A stretch of 64,000 nucleotides of DNA. Origin: Gemmatimonadales bacterium. Its GTDB lineage: Bacteria; Gemmatimonadota; Gemmatimonadetes; Longimicrobiales; Gaopeijiaceae. The stretch spans positions 1-64,000 of the forward strand of contig REBS01000096.1 in assembly GCA_007692605.1 (NCBI GenBank), read 5' to 3'. The position numbers and the translations under genes were made by a program. Under the pieces are notes generated by a model that ran no database searches, was not told the origin of the DNA, and was given only the letters and a program-made list of their open reading frames with translations. This document shows positions 26,367-35,668 of the stretch, piece after piece. Numbering within the stretch: position 1 is the first letter of the stretch; the number at the start of each line of letters is the position of its first letter.

Positions 26367-27665
26367 CTAAATATCGAAGATTTCGGTCCGGGGGACCAGT
26401 CCACCACCCGACCCGGAGGGCCTTCCGGGCCGCTCGTGCGCCCCGCGCGGGCGACGGCCTTCGGGTGCCGGGGGTGGCGGTGGGCGGGCGCGATCGGGGT
26501 CCACGAGGGCCTCGATTTCACCCATTCGGCTCTCGGCGTCGCGCCGGCCCACCTCGATCATCCGGCGCAGGTACTCGGGCTGGAAGAGCAGGAAGGAGAG
26601 GAGATCCTGGCTGCGCGCCTCGCGGGTTCCCAGGCCGCGCACCAGGAAGCGGAAGGTGCGGGGCAGTTCGATCTCGAACTCGTTGGCGAGCTGGCCCAGG
26701 TCGACCGAGGGACGCAGCGTCATGATGTCGACGATCCGGTGGGGATCGCGCTCTTCGGGGGGGATGCGCCGGAGAAGATCGTTCATGCGTTCGACCCGCC
26801 AGGCGTCCTGGTCGACCAGGTCCAGGAAGACCGCGTTGAGCATCTGGCCGATCACCTGGGCGGGTGGGGGATAGCCGTCGACGACCGGGCGCTCGGCTTC
26901 GGCGGCGGTGCGATCGAAGCGGGTCGAGATGGCGAGGAGCCGGGTGGCGCCCAGGTGGAGGGCGGGCGAGAGGGGGGCCGAGAGGCGGATGCCTCCATCG
27001 CCGTACCACTGCCCCTCGATCTCGATCGCTGGAAAGAAGAGGGGGATCGACGATGAGGCCAGGATGTGCGCGATCGTCATGCGGGTGCGTCGGGCCTGGC
27101 GCTGGGGGCGCTCCCACTCCTCGATCTCGGGCGAGGTCTGGATCCAGGTGACGGACCGACCGGTGCTGTACGACGAGGTGCTGATCGCGAGGGCTCGCAA
27201 GCGGCCGGACTCGATCTTCTCGTCGATGCCGGGGATGGGGCCGTCGGGGGCGTTCAGCTTCGCCCCCAGAAAGGTGCTGAGGGGGCTGGCGTCCATCAGG
27301 CTCCGCATCTGCGGGGCGCCGATGAGTCCGCCGGAGCCGAGCTGGAGGCCCCAGCGCAGCATGTTCAGGATCAGGGTGCGGGGCTCGACGCGAAAGACCT
27401 GGTCGACGGTTAGATCCCCCCACAGGCGCGCCAGGTCGTCGACGGCCTCTGCGAAGGTGCCGGGGTGCGCGGCCAGGTGAACGGCGTTGATCGCGCCGGC
27501 CGAGACGCCGGTGATGATCGGGAACTCGAGATTGGGGAAGCGCCCGGCCACGGCCTGCAGCATTCCCACCTGGTAGGCGGCGCGGGCGCCTCCCCCTCCC
27601 ATGACCAGCCCCAGCCGGTCCGGAGGGGGCTGCAAGGAGCCCGGGGGTGGAGAGCGTGCGACCAT
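26367..27665 (-). CDS. Patatin-like phospholipase family protein
   Basis: LVMGGGGARAAYQVGMLQA and GVSAGAINAV (GxSxG), DGGIRLSAPLSPALHLGA. Confidence 0.93.
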   Translation of the reverse strand: MVARSPPPGSLQPPPDRLGLVMGGGGARAAYQVGMLQAVAGRFPNLEFPIITGVSAGAINAVHLAAHPGTFAEAVDDLARLWGDLTVDQVFRVEPRTLILNMLRWGLQLGSGGLIGAPQMRSLMDASPLSTFLGAKLNAPDGPIPGIDEKIESGRLRALAISTSSYSTGRSVTWIQTSPEIEEWERPQRQARRTRMTIAHILASSSIPLFFPAIEIEGQWYGDGGIRLSAPLSPALHLGATRLLAISTRFDRTAAEAERPVVDGYPPPAQVIGQMLNAVFLDLVDQDAWRVERMNDLLRRIPPEERDPHRIVDIMTLRPSVDLGQLANEFEIELPRTFRFLVRGLGTREARSQDLLSFLLFQPEYLRRMIEVGRRDAESRMGEIEALVDPDRARPPPPPAPEGRRPRGAHERPGRPSGSGGGLVPRTEIFDI

Positions 27666-27790
27666 GGTGGGGTTCTCTTGCCTCGGGTTCGGGGAGTCTC
27701 TACTCTCTGACGGCTCCGGGGGCCGAACGGACTCCCGAAGGGGGCCTCCTGCCCGTGGGGGACCGACGGCCTGCGGCGCCATCCCAATTC

Positions 27791-27820
27791 GGGACCGTTC
27801 GGGACCGTTCGGGACGGTAT
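27791..27820. repeat. Three tandem 10-bp direct repeats (gggaccgttc x2, gggacggtat)
   Basis: Read directly; lies in the divergent intergenic region between patatin and amidohydrolase genes. Confidence 0.7.
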
Positions 27821-27967
27821 CGAGGCCGTCTGTTTAACAGTAGGGGGTTCGGGGGTATCAATCCACCTGTTGCCGGTTGCGCGGGGGTGGACCCCTGCCC
27901 GCCGAATCCCGGCCGTCGCATCCGTTCGTTCACACCTGTTCGATCACATCCAGACCCGGTTGAAGCC

Positions 27968-29680
27968 ATGAGAGGTCGATTTTCCCGATGCCGCGCCGTA
28001 TTCCCGGCGCTCCTTGTGCCTGTCCTGTTCCTTGTCGGTCCACCCTCGGCGGTGGCCCAGTACGACGAGGCGCCGCCGCCGGCCGCCTGGGCGTTCGAGA
28101 ACGTGACGGTCGTGCACGCCGACGGTGAGCGGGCGGAGGGGATGACGCTCGTGGTTCGCGGCGGGCTCATCGAGACGCTGGCGGCCGGGGCCGAGGTGCC
28201 CTCCGATGCCCGGCGGATCGAATGGGACGAGGGGGTATTCCATGTCTATCCGGGAATCATCGACGCCCACGGCGATGCCGATCTCTCGCTTCCGACGCCG
28301 GACCGCGACGGGGTGGAGTCGTGGAGCCCGACCCGCGAGGTGCAGTTCTTCACCCCGCACCGGGTGACGGCGGATTTTCTGGCGGCGAAGGGCGAGGGGC
28401 TTGCGGCCCACCGGCGCCGGGGGATGGTCGCTTCGGCGGTCTACCCCGGCCGGGGGATCATGCCCGGCCAGCCATCCCTGATCCTGCACCGGGTCGATGC
28501 CCGCACTCCGAGGGAGCTGGTGCTGCGTCCCTCGATCGGGGTGGCGATGGCGTTCGACGGTGCGCAGGGTGCGTATCCCGGGACGTTGATGGCCCAGCAC
28601 GCCTTCATCCGGCAGAGCGTGCTCGATGCCCGGCACCATGCCACGCGTGCCGAGGCCTTCCGGAGTGACCCCCGGGGACTTCCGATGGCCACGGTCGACG
28701 CCGACATGGAGTGGGTGCAGCGGATGGCCGCCGGGGATGTGCCGGTGCTCTTCCGGGTCGATGGGGCCGAGGACATCCGGCGGGTCTTCGCACTCTCGGA
28801 CGAACTCGGCTTCTCGCCCGTGATCGTGGGTGGAGCGGGGGCGGGTGAGGTCGCCGAAGAGCTGAGGGAGCGCGGGGTTCCGGTGCTGCTCAGCGCCCGG
28901 ATGCCCGAGCCCTCGGACTGGGACCCCGAGGCCGACGAGGACGAGGAGCTCTCGCCCGCGGCCTTCCGGGAGCGGCAGCGGATGGAGCCGATCTTCCGGA
29001 CGCCGGCGCTGCTGGCCGAGCACGGGGTGCCCTTCGCCTTCACCTCCGGTGGACAGGGTGCGGTGGACCTGCTCGCGGGGGTGCGGCGTGCGATCGAGTT
29101 CGGGCTCGAGCCCGCCGACGCGCTGCGTGCGCTGACTGCCTGGCCGGCGGAGTACCTCGAGGTGCCGCAGCTGGCGCGGATCGAAGAGGGGATGGCCGCC
29201 ACCTTCATGGTGACCGATCGCCCCCTGTTCGACGAGGGCGTCTCGGTGAACTGGACCTTCGTGAACGGGCTGGCCGAGAAGGGGAGTGACCCGCGGACCG
29301 CCGCCGAGGCCGCCGAGGCCGCCGAGGACGCCGATGCCGAGCCCGTCGACGCCGATGCGCTCGTCGGCCGGTGGGAGGGGTCGCTGAACGTTCAGGGCCA
29401 GGAGATGCCCGCCGAGCTCACCCTGCGCATGATCGACGGCGAGCTGCGGGGGACCATGGGCGCCGGGCCCGGTCCGAGTGCCGACATCGAGAACGTGAGC
29501 TTCGACGACGGGGCCCTCGGATTCTCGATCGTGCTGCCCGACATGGGCGGGGCGCGGGCGAGCTTCAACGGAAACGTCGTCGGGGATCGGATGACGGGCA
29601 CCGGCAGCATCAACATTCCCGAGGGATCCTTCAACTTCACCTTCGAGTTCCGGCGGACGCCGGCGGGAGACGACCGATGA
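27968..29680 (+). CDS. Secreted amidohydrolase-family protein with C-terminal extra domain
   Basis: Signal peptide; WAFENVTVVHADGERAEGMTLVVRGGLIETL...VYPGIIDAHGDADLSLP; ..VDLLAGVRRAIEFGLEPADALRALTAWPAEYL.. Confidence 0.82.
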   Translation: MRGRFSRCRAVFPALLVPVLFLVGPPSAVAQYDEAPPPAAWAFENVTVVHADGERAEGMTLVVRGGLIETLAAGAEVPSDARRIEWDEGVFHVYPGIIDAHGDADLSLPTPDRDGVESWSPTREVQFFTPHRVTADFLAAKGEGLAAHRRRGMVASAVYPGRGIMPGQPSLILHRVDARTPRELVLRPSIGVAMAFDGAQGAYPGTLMAQHAFIRQSVLDARHHATRAEAFRSDPRGLPMATVDADMEWVQRMAAGDVPVLFRVDGAEDIRRVFALSDELGFSPVIVGGAGAGEVAEELRERGVPVLLSARMPEPSDWDPEADEDEELSPAAFRERQRMEPIFRTPALLAEHGVPFAFTSGGQGAVDLLAGVRRAIEFGLEPADALRALTAWPAEYLEVPQLARIEEGMAATFMVTDRPLFDEGVSVNWTFVNGLAEKGSDPRTAAEAAEAAEDADAEPVDADALVGRWEGSLNVQGQEMPAELTLRMIDGELRGTMGAGPGPSADIENVSFDDGALGFSIVLPDMGGARASFNGNVVGDRMTGTGSINIPEGSFNFTFEFRRTPAGDDR

Positions 29681-32562
29681 AGGCGCGTATGTGCGGAAGC
29701 GTCGTGAGCCTCTTCCTCTTCCTTCTCGTCTGGTCTCCGACGGTCGAGGCGCAGCTGCATCTCCAGATGCCGGCCGACGAGGTCCACTATCCGCAGGGCG
29801 ATCTGTTCATCGAGAACCTCGACACCGTGTGGACCGCGGCGGGAGAGGTACTCGAGAACGTCTCGATCCTGATCCGCGACGGGGTGATCGTCGAGATCGG
29901 GGCCGGGATCGCGGCGCCGTCCGGGGTGCAGATCATCGATGGGACGGGGCGGAGCGCGATTCCCGGGATCGTCGATGAGCACTCCCACACCGCGATGATC
30001 GGGACGAACGAGGGGACGGCGCCGATCGTGCCCGAGGTCCGGGTGCTCGATGCGCTCAACCCGAGCGCCTTCCAGATCTACCAGGCCCTGTCGGGCGGGG
30101 TCACCTCGGCCCGCATCATGCACGGCAGCTCGAACCCCATCGGGGGCCAGAGCGCGATCATCAAGATGCGCTGGCAGATGAACGAGGCCCGGGAGCTTCT
30201 CGTGCCGGGCGCGCCGCGCGCCGTGAAGTTCGCCCTGGGCGAGAACGTGACGCGGATGGCGGCGCAGGCTCGCGGGCCGGCGACCCGGTTCCCCGCCTCC
30301 CGCCCCGGGGTCGAGTCGATCTACGTGCAGGCCTTCACCGCCGCCCAGGAATACCGGGACCTGTGGGATCGCTACGAGGCCGATCCGGGCTCCTTCCGGG
30401 CGCCGCCGCGCCGGGACCTTAGGCTCGAGGCGCTGGTCGACATCATGGAGGACCGGATCCTGATCCACGCCCACTCGTACCGCAACGACGAGATCCTGAT
30501 GCTGATGCGGGTCGCGGAGCGGTTCGGGTTCAAGATCGACGCCTTCACCCACATCCTCGAGGGCTTCCGGATCGCCGACGAGCTGCGGGAGCACGGTGCC
30601 GCCGCCTCGACCTTCTCGGACTGGTGGCAGTACAAGCTCGAGGCGTACGACGCGATCCCGCACAATGCCGCGCTCATGGCCGAGCGGGGCGTGCTGACCG
30701 CCCTGAATTCCGACCTCACCTGGCTGCAGCCCTTCATGACCTGGGAGATCCCGAAGCCGGTCCAGTACGGAGGCGCCTCGCAGGAGGAAGCGCTCCGGAT
30801 GCTGACGCTGAATCCGGCGATCATGCTGGGAATCGAGGATCGGGTGGGGTCGCTCGAGGTGGGCAAGGACGGAGACGTGGTCATCCTGACGGGCGACCCC
30901 TTCAACGCCTTCAGCCGGGTCGAGTACACGGTGATCGACGGGATCGTCTACTACGACTCCAACCGCGAGGTCGAGACCCGCGGCGAGCCGGTGCTGGAGC
31001 TGCCGGAGACCGCGTCGGACCGCTACGTGGCCGAGGCCGACGCGACGCGCACCCTCGGCACGGGCAGTCTGCAGACGGCCGACCTGGCCGAGCTGGACCC
31101 GGTCAACCCGGGGGTGGAGACGGTCGCGCTGGTCGGAGCCACGATCCACCCGGTCTCGCGTGCCTCGTTCGAGGACGGGGTCCTGGTGATGGCCGAGGGG
31201 CGGATCCAGGCCGTGGGGCCGCGCGGGCAGGTCGAGATTCCGAGCGGGGCCCGACAGATCGATGTCTCGGGACAGCATCTGTATCCGGGGATGATCGATC
31301 CGGTCACCTACCTGGGGCTCTTCGAGATCGGGTCGATCTCGCAGGCGTCGGCCGACCGATCCGACATTGGCGACTTCAACCCCCACATCCGGGCGCTGGG
31401 CGCCTATCAGCCGCACGGTCGTGCGCCCTTCGTGGCGCGGGCCCGGGGGATCACCTCGGTGCTGACTGCGCAGACCGGTGGGATCATCCAGGGGATGGGC
31501 TCGGTGGTGGACCTGGGTGGGGACACCTTCGAACGGGCGGCGATCCTGGGCGAAGGAGCACTCATGGTGAATCTGCCCGTGCCCACCAATCCGCCGGGTG
31601 GCGGCAGGGGCGGACGCGGTGGAAACTGGCAGCCCTTCCATGACCACCACCACGAGGGCCGGGACCTGGTCTGGGCGGGGGACGAGTTCTTCCAGGCCGG
31701 AGGGGTGTCGGGGGCGGACCACATGGACCACATGGCGGGAGGGGCCGGGCACGCGCACGGCGCGGAGCCGGCCGGTGCGACCTCCTTCGACGCCTGGACC
31801 CGGCAGACCCGGCAGTCGCGCAACGACGGGCCGCAGCCGGCGCTCGACGGTGAGAACATGAAGCGCTTCACCGCCTTCCTGGACCGCGCCCGGGAGTACC
31901 GCGAGGCGGGGACGCTGGCGCGGCCGGCCGATCACCCCTTCGAGGCGAACCTGTGGAGTGGGGACCGGGCGGTGCTCGAGTCGATGCTCCCCGTGCTCGC
32001 GGGCGAGATCCCGGTCTTCTTCCGGGCGGACTCGGAGTGGCAGATCCGGCACCTCTTCCTTCTGCTCGACGAGTACCCGGAGCTGCAGGGCGTGCTGGTC
32101 GGCGGGGCCGAGGCGCACCGGCTGGCCGACGACATCGCGGCGCGGGACCTGCCCGTGATCCTGACGCGGACCCGGCGTCCGACACCGGATCGCGACGATT
32201 CGGTGCTGGCGATCTTCCGGGCGGCGAACATCCTGCACGAGGCCGGCGTCCGGATCGCCTTTGCGACCGACGAGTCCGCCGATGTGCGGAACCTGCCGGA
32301 GCATGTGGCCGTGGCGGTCTCGCACGGGCTCCCGGCCGAGGTGGGTCTGCAGGGCGTGACGATGCGCCCGGCCGAGTTTCTGGGCTTGGGCGACCAGATG
32401 GGGGCGCTCGATGCGGGGATGAGGGCCGATGTGGTCGTCACCGACGGCCATATCCTGCAGCCGCTGACCCGTATCGAGACCATGTTCATCGCGGGGGCCC
32501 AGGTCGATCCGCGGGACAACGATCACGACCGCGCCTACGAGAAGTTCCGGGATCGCGACTGA
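29677..32562 (+). CDS. Secreted double-module amidohydrolase-family protein
   Basis: Signal peptide; module 1 PGIVDEHSHTAMIG...; module 2 VALVGATIHPVSRASFEDGVLVMAEGRIQAVGP..HLYPGMIDPVTYLG; ATGA overlap with upstream gene. Confidence 0.85.
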   Translation: MKARMCGSVVSLFLFLLVWSPTVEAQLHLQMPADEVHYPQGDLFIENLDTVWTAAGEVLENVSILIRDGVIVEIGAGIAAPSGVQIIDGTGRSAIPGIVDEHSHTAMIGTNEGTAPIVPEVRVLDALNPSAFQIYQALSGGVTSARIMHGSSNPIGGQSAIIKMRWQMNEARELLVPGAPRAVKFALGENVTRMAAQARGPATRFPASRPGVESIYVQAFTAAQEYRDLWDRYEADPGSFRAPPRRDLRLEALVDIMEDRILIHAHSYRNDEILMLMRVAERFGFKIDAFTHILEGFRIADELREHGAAASTFSDWWQYKLEAYDAIPHNAALMAERGVLTALNSDLTWLQPFMTWEIPKPVQYGGASQEEALRMLTLNPAIMLGIEDRVGSLEVGKDGDVVILTGDPFNAFSRVEYTVIDGIVYYDSNREVETRGEPVLELPETASDRYVAEADATRTLGTGSLQTADLAELDPVNPGVETVALVGATIHPVSRASFEDGVLVMAEGRIQAVGPRGQVEIPSGARQIDVSGQHLYPGMIDPVTYLGLFEIGSISQASADRSDIGDFNPHIRALGAYQPHGRAPFVARARGITSVLTAQTGGIIQGMGSVVDLGGDTFERAAILGEGALMVNLPVPTNPPGGGRGGRGGNWQPFHDHHHEGRDLVWAGDEFFQAGGVSGADHMDHMAGGAGHAHGAEPAGATSFDAWTRQTRQSRNDGPQPALDGENMKRFTAFLDRAREYREAGTLARPADHPFEANLWSGDRAVLESMLPVLAGEIPVFFRADSEWQIRHLFLLLDEYPELQGVLVGGAEAHRLADDIAARDLPVILTRTRRPTPDRDDSVLAIFRAANILHEAGVRIAFATDESADVRNLPEHVAVAVSHGLPAEVGLQGVTMRPAEFLGLGDQMGALDAGMRADVVVTDGHILQPLTRIETMFIAGAQVDPRDNDHDRAYEKFRDRD

Positions 32563-32582
32563 TCTTCGCTTGTGACATATTA

Positions 32583-32626
32583 CGAGGGTCCCCCCTCCCG
32601 CACGGTGCGGTGAGGGGGGACCCTCG
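32583..32626. terminator. Strong bidirectional hairpin terminator
   Basis: Perfect 15-bp inverted repeat CGAGGGTCCCCCCTC / GAGGGGGGACCCTCG closing an inner CCGCA-CGG-TGCGG stem, between convergent genes. Confidence 0.75.
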
Positions 32627-32666
32627 ATCCTTTGGGTCGGGCGGTGGGGCCGGGCGGTCCCGCGGG

Positions 32667-33074
32667 TCAGAACCCCCGGGTTTCGAAGAGTCCGATCCCC
32701 ATGGTCCGGATTCCGAGCCAGATCAGGAGCATGGCAAGGACGATCGTGACCAGGTGCGGCAGGAAGGTGCGCTGTTCGGGGGCACGCCGTCGGAACACCG
32801 AGAGGGGGATCTGGACGGCGGCCGCGGCGGCCAGCATGAGTCCCATGTGTCCGATCAGGTGCGTGCCGAACCGGTCGGCCGAGACCAGAAGGATGAAGCC
32901 GAGGAGCACCTGAAGATGGAGCAGGCCCGCGAAGGCGGTGGCGGTGATCCGCATCGGTTTGTCGTAGTCGCGGCGGGTGACGACGCCGTAGAGGGCATAG
33001 AGGAGAGCGACGATTCCGGCCAGGATGACGAGGTAGCGAAGGCCGGAATGGGCGTGCAGGAGTCCGGTATACAT
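32667..33074 (-). CDS. Small four-TM membrane protein
   Basis: MYTGLLHAHSGLRYLVILAGIVALLYALYG...; four hydrophobic helices, conserved-type HAHSGLRYL start. Confidence 0.7.
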   Translation of the reverse strand: MYTGLLHAHSGLRYLVILAGIVALLYALYGVVTRRDYDKPMRITATAFAGLLHLQVLLGFILLVSADRFGTHLIGHMGLMLAAAAAVQIPLSVFRRRAPEQRTFLPHLVTIVLAMLLIWLGIRTMGIGLFETRGF

Positions 33075-33085
33075 GGCGTCTGGGA

Positions 33086-35020
33086 GTGAGAGGCGAAACG
33101 GTGGAAACCCGGGACAAGATACGAGGTTCAGGCGTGGATAACGAGTCGGGGGCCGAGGTGCGCCGCAGACCGCTGCCGGAGCCCCTCGCGCCGACCGAGG
33201 CCTTCCGCCGGCTTCAGCCCCTTCCGGGTCGCGTGCTCCTCGAGACGGTGCCCCCCTGGAGCGGCCGCACCCTCCTGACCGCCGCACCCCGGGCGCTGGT
33301 CCGGGGGATGGCGGGTCGGGCCGAACTGCTGGCCGAATCGTGGATCCGCTGGGGGGGTGGGGTGGAGCCGGGCCCCTGCGGAGGGCGCGGGGGCGTCGCC
33401 CTGCTCGGCGCGGCGATCGAGGGACTCGCGGCGGCCCGGGGTTCCGACTCTCGGCCTTCCGGTTCTCGGGCTACCGGCTTCCAGTCCACCGCCTCTCGTG
33501 TTTCCGGCTCCCAGGCCGTCTCCTCCTCGGCGGCCAGCCCGGAGGTGCCCGGCCTGTGCGATGCCGGTGGCTGGTTCGGCTTCCTCGGGTACGAACTCGG
33601 CGCAGAGGTCGAGACCCTTCCGCCCCCCCCTCCGGGAGGCCTGACTCCGGATCTCTGGTTCGGAGCCTACGACTGGACGCTCGCCTGGCCGGACGGCCGC
33701 TCCGAGCCCCCGGTACTGTCGGGGGCACCTCTTCCCGGCGATGCCGACGGAGTGCGACTCGAGGCGCTTCTCTCGAGGGTCGAGGCGCTGCTCGTGGAGC
33801 CGGACCTCGCCCCTCGATCACCCTCGTCTGCTGGGAGCGATTGGTGGCCCCAAGATCCTCGTCACGCGGAGGAGGACGCCACTGGCTCCCCAGGCATTCC
33901 TGCCACTCGTGATGCGTCGGGTTCTAGGGGCTCTCGGAGTGGTTCGGGCCCCCCGAGCCGCCCGGATTCCTCGACCTTCACGAGGTGGGCCCCCCTCGAG
34001 GGTCGAACCGGTGTCCGGATCTCGCTGGGGCACGAGGCATACCTGGCCGCGGTCGAGCGGATTCGGGAGTACATTCGGGCCGGCGATCTCTTTCAGGCGA
34101 ACCTGACCTGCCACCTGGAGCGCCGGCTCGACCTGCCCGCCGGAGCGGAAGAGTCGCGGGCGGACGCCGCGCTGCCCCTCTATCGTGCGATGCGGGAGCG
34201 CAGCCCCGCCCCCTACGCGGCGCTGCTCGACCTGGGAGAGGCGACGGTCGTATCGATCTCTCCCGAGAGCTTCCTCGAGCGCGACGGGGCGACGCTCCGG
34301 ACGCGTCCGATCAAGGGGACGCGGCCCCGGGGGGCCACGCCCGACGAGGACCGGGCGCTGGCTGCCGAGTTGACGCTGAGCGAGAAGGATCGGGCCGAGA
34401 ACGTCATGATCGTAGACCTGCTGCGAAACGATCTCTCACGGATAGCGAAACCGAATTCGGTTTCGGTTTATCAGCTTCTCGAGCACGAGGCGCACCCGAC
34501 CGTGCACCACCTGGTCTCCGGGATCGAAGCGAAGCTCCGCTCAGAGGTTGGATGGTCCGAGATCCTCGGGGCGCTCTTTCCCGGAGGCTCCATCACCGGC
34601 GCCCCGAAGATCCGGGCAATGCAGATCCTGGCCGAGCTGGAGCCCCTGCCCCGCGGGCCCTACACAGGTGCGATCGGGCGGGTGGGCTTCGACGATACCG
34701 CCACCCTCTCGATCGCGATTCGCACCGCGGTCGTGCGCGACGGGGTGGCCCGCTACGGCGCCGGGGGAGGCATCACCCTGGCCTCGTCGGCCGAGGCCGA
34801 GTGGAGCGAACTCCTCGACAAGGCCGAAGCCTTCCTCGACGCGACCGAGCTCACGTCCACGCCGGACCCATTGGACGTTCCCAGCGAGCAACAACCGACG
34901 GAGGGTCCTGACGGGCAGGACCGCCTGGCCGGCCCCAGGGCCCCGGAAGCAGGGGGCGACCCGAGAGCGCACGATCCCGAGGCTCGCCGGACCACGCCGG
35001 ATTATGATGAATACGCATAA
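33086..35020 (+). CDS. pabB: Aminodeoxychorismate synthase component I (start could be GTG near 33134)
   Basis: PIKGTRPRGATPDEDRALA, VDLLRNDLSRIAKPNSV, FPGGSITGAPKIRAMQILAELE; adjacent to pabA and pabC-like genes. Confidence 0.88.
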   Translation: MRGETVETRDKIRGSGVDNESGAEVRRRPLPEPLAPTEAFRRLQPLPGRVLLETVPPWSGRTLLTAAPRALVRGMAGRAELLAESWIRWGGGVEPGPCGGRGGVALLGAAIEGLAAARGSDSRPSGSRATGFQSTASRVSGSQAVSSSAASPEVPGLCDAGGWFGFLGYELGAEVETLPPPPPGGLTPDLWFGAYDWTLAWPDGRSEPPVLSGAPLPGDADGVRLEALLSRVEALLVEPDLAPRSPSSAGSDWWPQDPRHAEEDATGSPGIPATRDASGSRGSRSGSGPPSRPDSSTFTRWAPLEGRTGVRISLGHEAYLAAVERIREYIRAGDLFQANLTCHLERRLDLPAGAEESRADAALPLYRAMRERSPAPYAALLDLGEATVVSISPESFLERDGATLRTRPIKGTRPRGATPDEDRALAAELTLSEKDRAENVMIVDLLRNDLSRIAKPNSVSVYQLLEHEAHPTVHHLVSGIEAKLRSEVGWSEILGALFPGGSITGAPKIRAMQILAELEPLPRGPYTGAIGRVGFDDTATLSIAIRTAVVRDGVARYGAGGGITLASSAEAEWSELLDKAEAFLDATELTSTPDPLDVPSEQQPTEGPDGQDRLAGPRAPEAGGDPRAHDPEARRTTPDYDEYA

Positions 35021-35075
35021 TATAATGAATACGCATAGTCATGATGAATTCATGATAGGGGGCCTTCTTCGATGA
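35004..35075 (+). CDS. Candidate 23-aa leader peptide MMNTHNIMNTHSHDEFMIGGLLR, overlapping the pabA start
   Basis: ATG at 35004, TGA at 35073-35075 overlapping pabA ATG at 35072; built on an 18-bp repeat. Confidence 0.35.
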   Translation: MMNTHNIMNTHSHDEFMIGGLLR

Positions 35076-35668
35076 TCCTCCTCCTGGATGCGTACGACTC
35101 GTTTGTGCATAACCTGGCCCGCTACCTCGCCGAGGCCGGCGCCCGGGTCCGGGTCGAGCGCAGCGACGCCCTCTCGGTCGACGCCGTCTTGGCGCTGCGG
35201 CCGTCGGGGATCGTGCTCTCTCCGGGGCCATGCACCCCGATCGAGGCCGGGGTCGGACTGGATCTCGTTCGCGCACTCGTGGGGCTCCAGGGCGCGCCGA
35301 TCCCTCTGCTCGGAGTCTGTCTCGGGCACCAGGTGGTGGCCGAGGCGCTCGGCGCCAGCCTCGAGCCGGCGCGGCCACCGCGACACGGAGTGGCGACCCT
35401 GGTGAGCCCTACGGCGCCGAGTCCGCTCCTCGCCGGTCTGCCGGATCCCTTCCCCGCCGGACTCTACCACTCTCTCTCGGTGTCGAGAGAGGGCCTTCCG
35501 GTCGGTCTGCGGGTGACGGCGGTCGACACCACCGGCCAGATCATGGCGATCGAGGCGGTGGATCGCCCACTGTACGGGGTGCAGTTTCACCCGGAGTCGA
35601 TCCTGACCCCCGGAGGCCGCCACCTGATGGCGAACTTCCTGGGGTTCACCCGACGGGCCGCGGCATGA
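35072..35668 (+). CDS. pabA: Aminodeoxychorismate/anthranilate synthase component II (glutamine amidotransferase)
   Basis: MILLLDAYDSFVHNLARYL, LSPGPCTPIEAG, LLGVCLGHQVVAEALG, GVQFHPESILTPGG. Confidence 0.94.
   Translation: MILLLDAYDSFVHNLARYLAEAGARVRVERSDALSVDAVLALRPSGIVLSPGPCTPIEAGVGLDLVRALVGLQGAPIPLLGVCLGHQVVAEALGASLEPARPPRHGVATLVSPTAPSPLLAGLPDPFPAGLYHSLSVSREGLPVGLRVTAVDTTGQIMAIEAVDRPLYGVQFHPESILTPGGRHLMANFLGFTRRAAA

Noticed and set aside
29392-33117. 1241-aa minus-strand ORF opposite the amidohydrolases
   Set aside because: GC-driven antisense ORF; composition is Arg/Pro/His-rich mirror of real coding sequence
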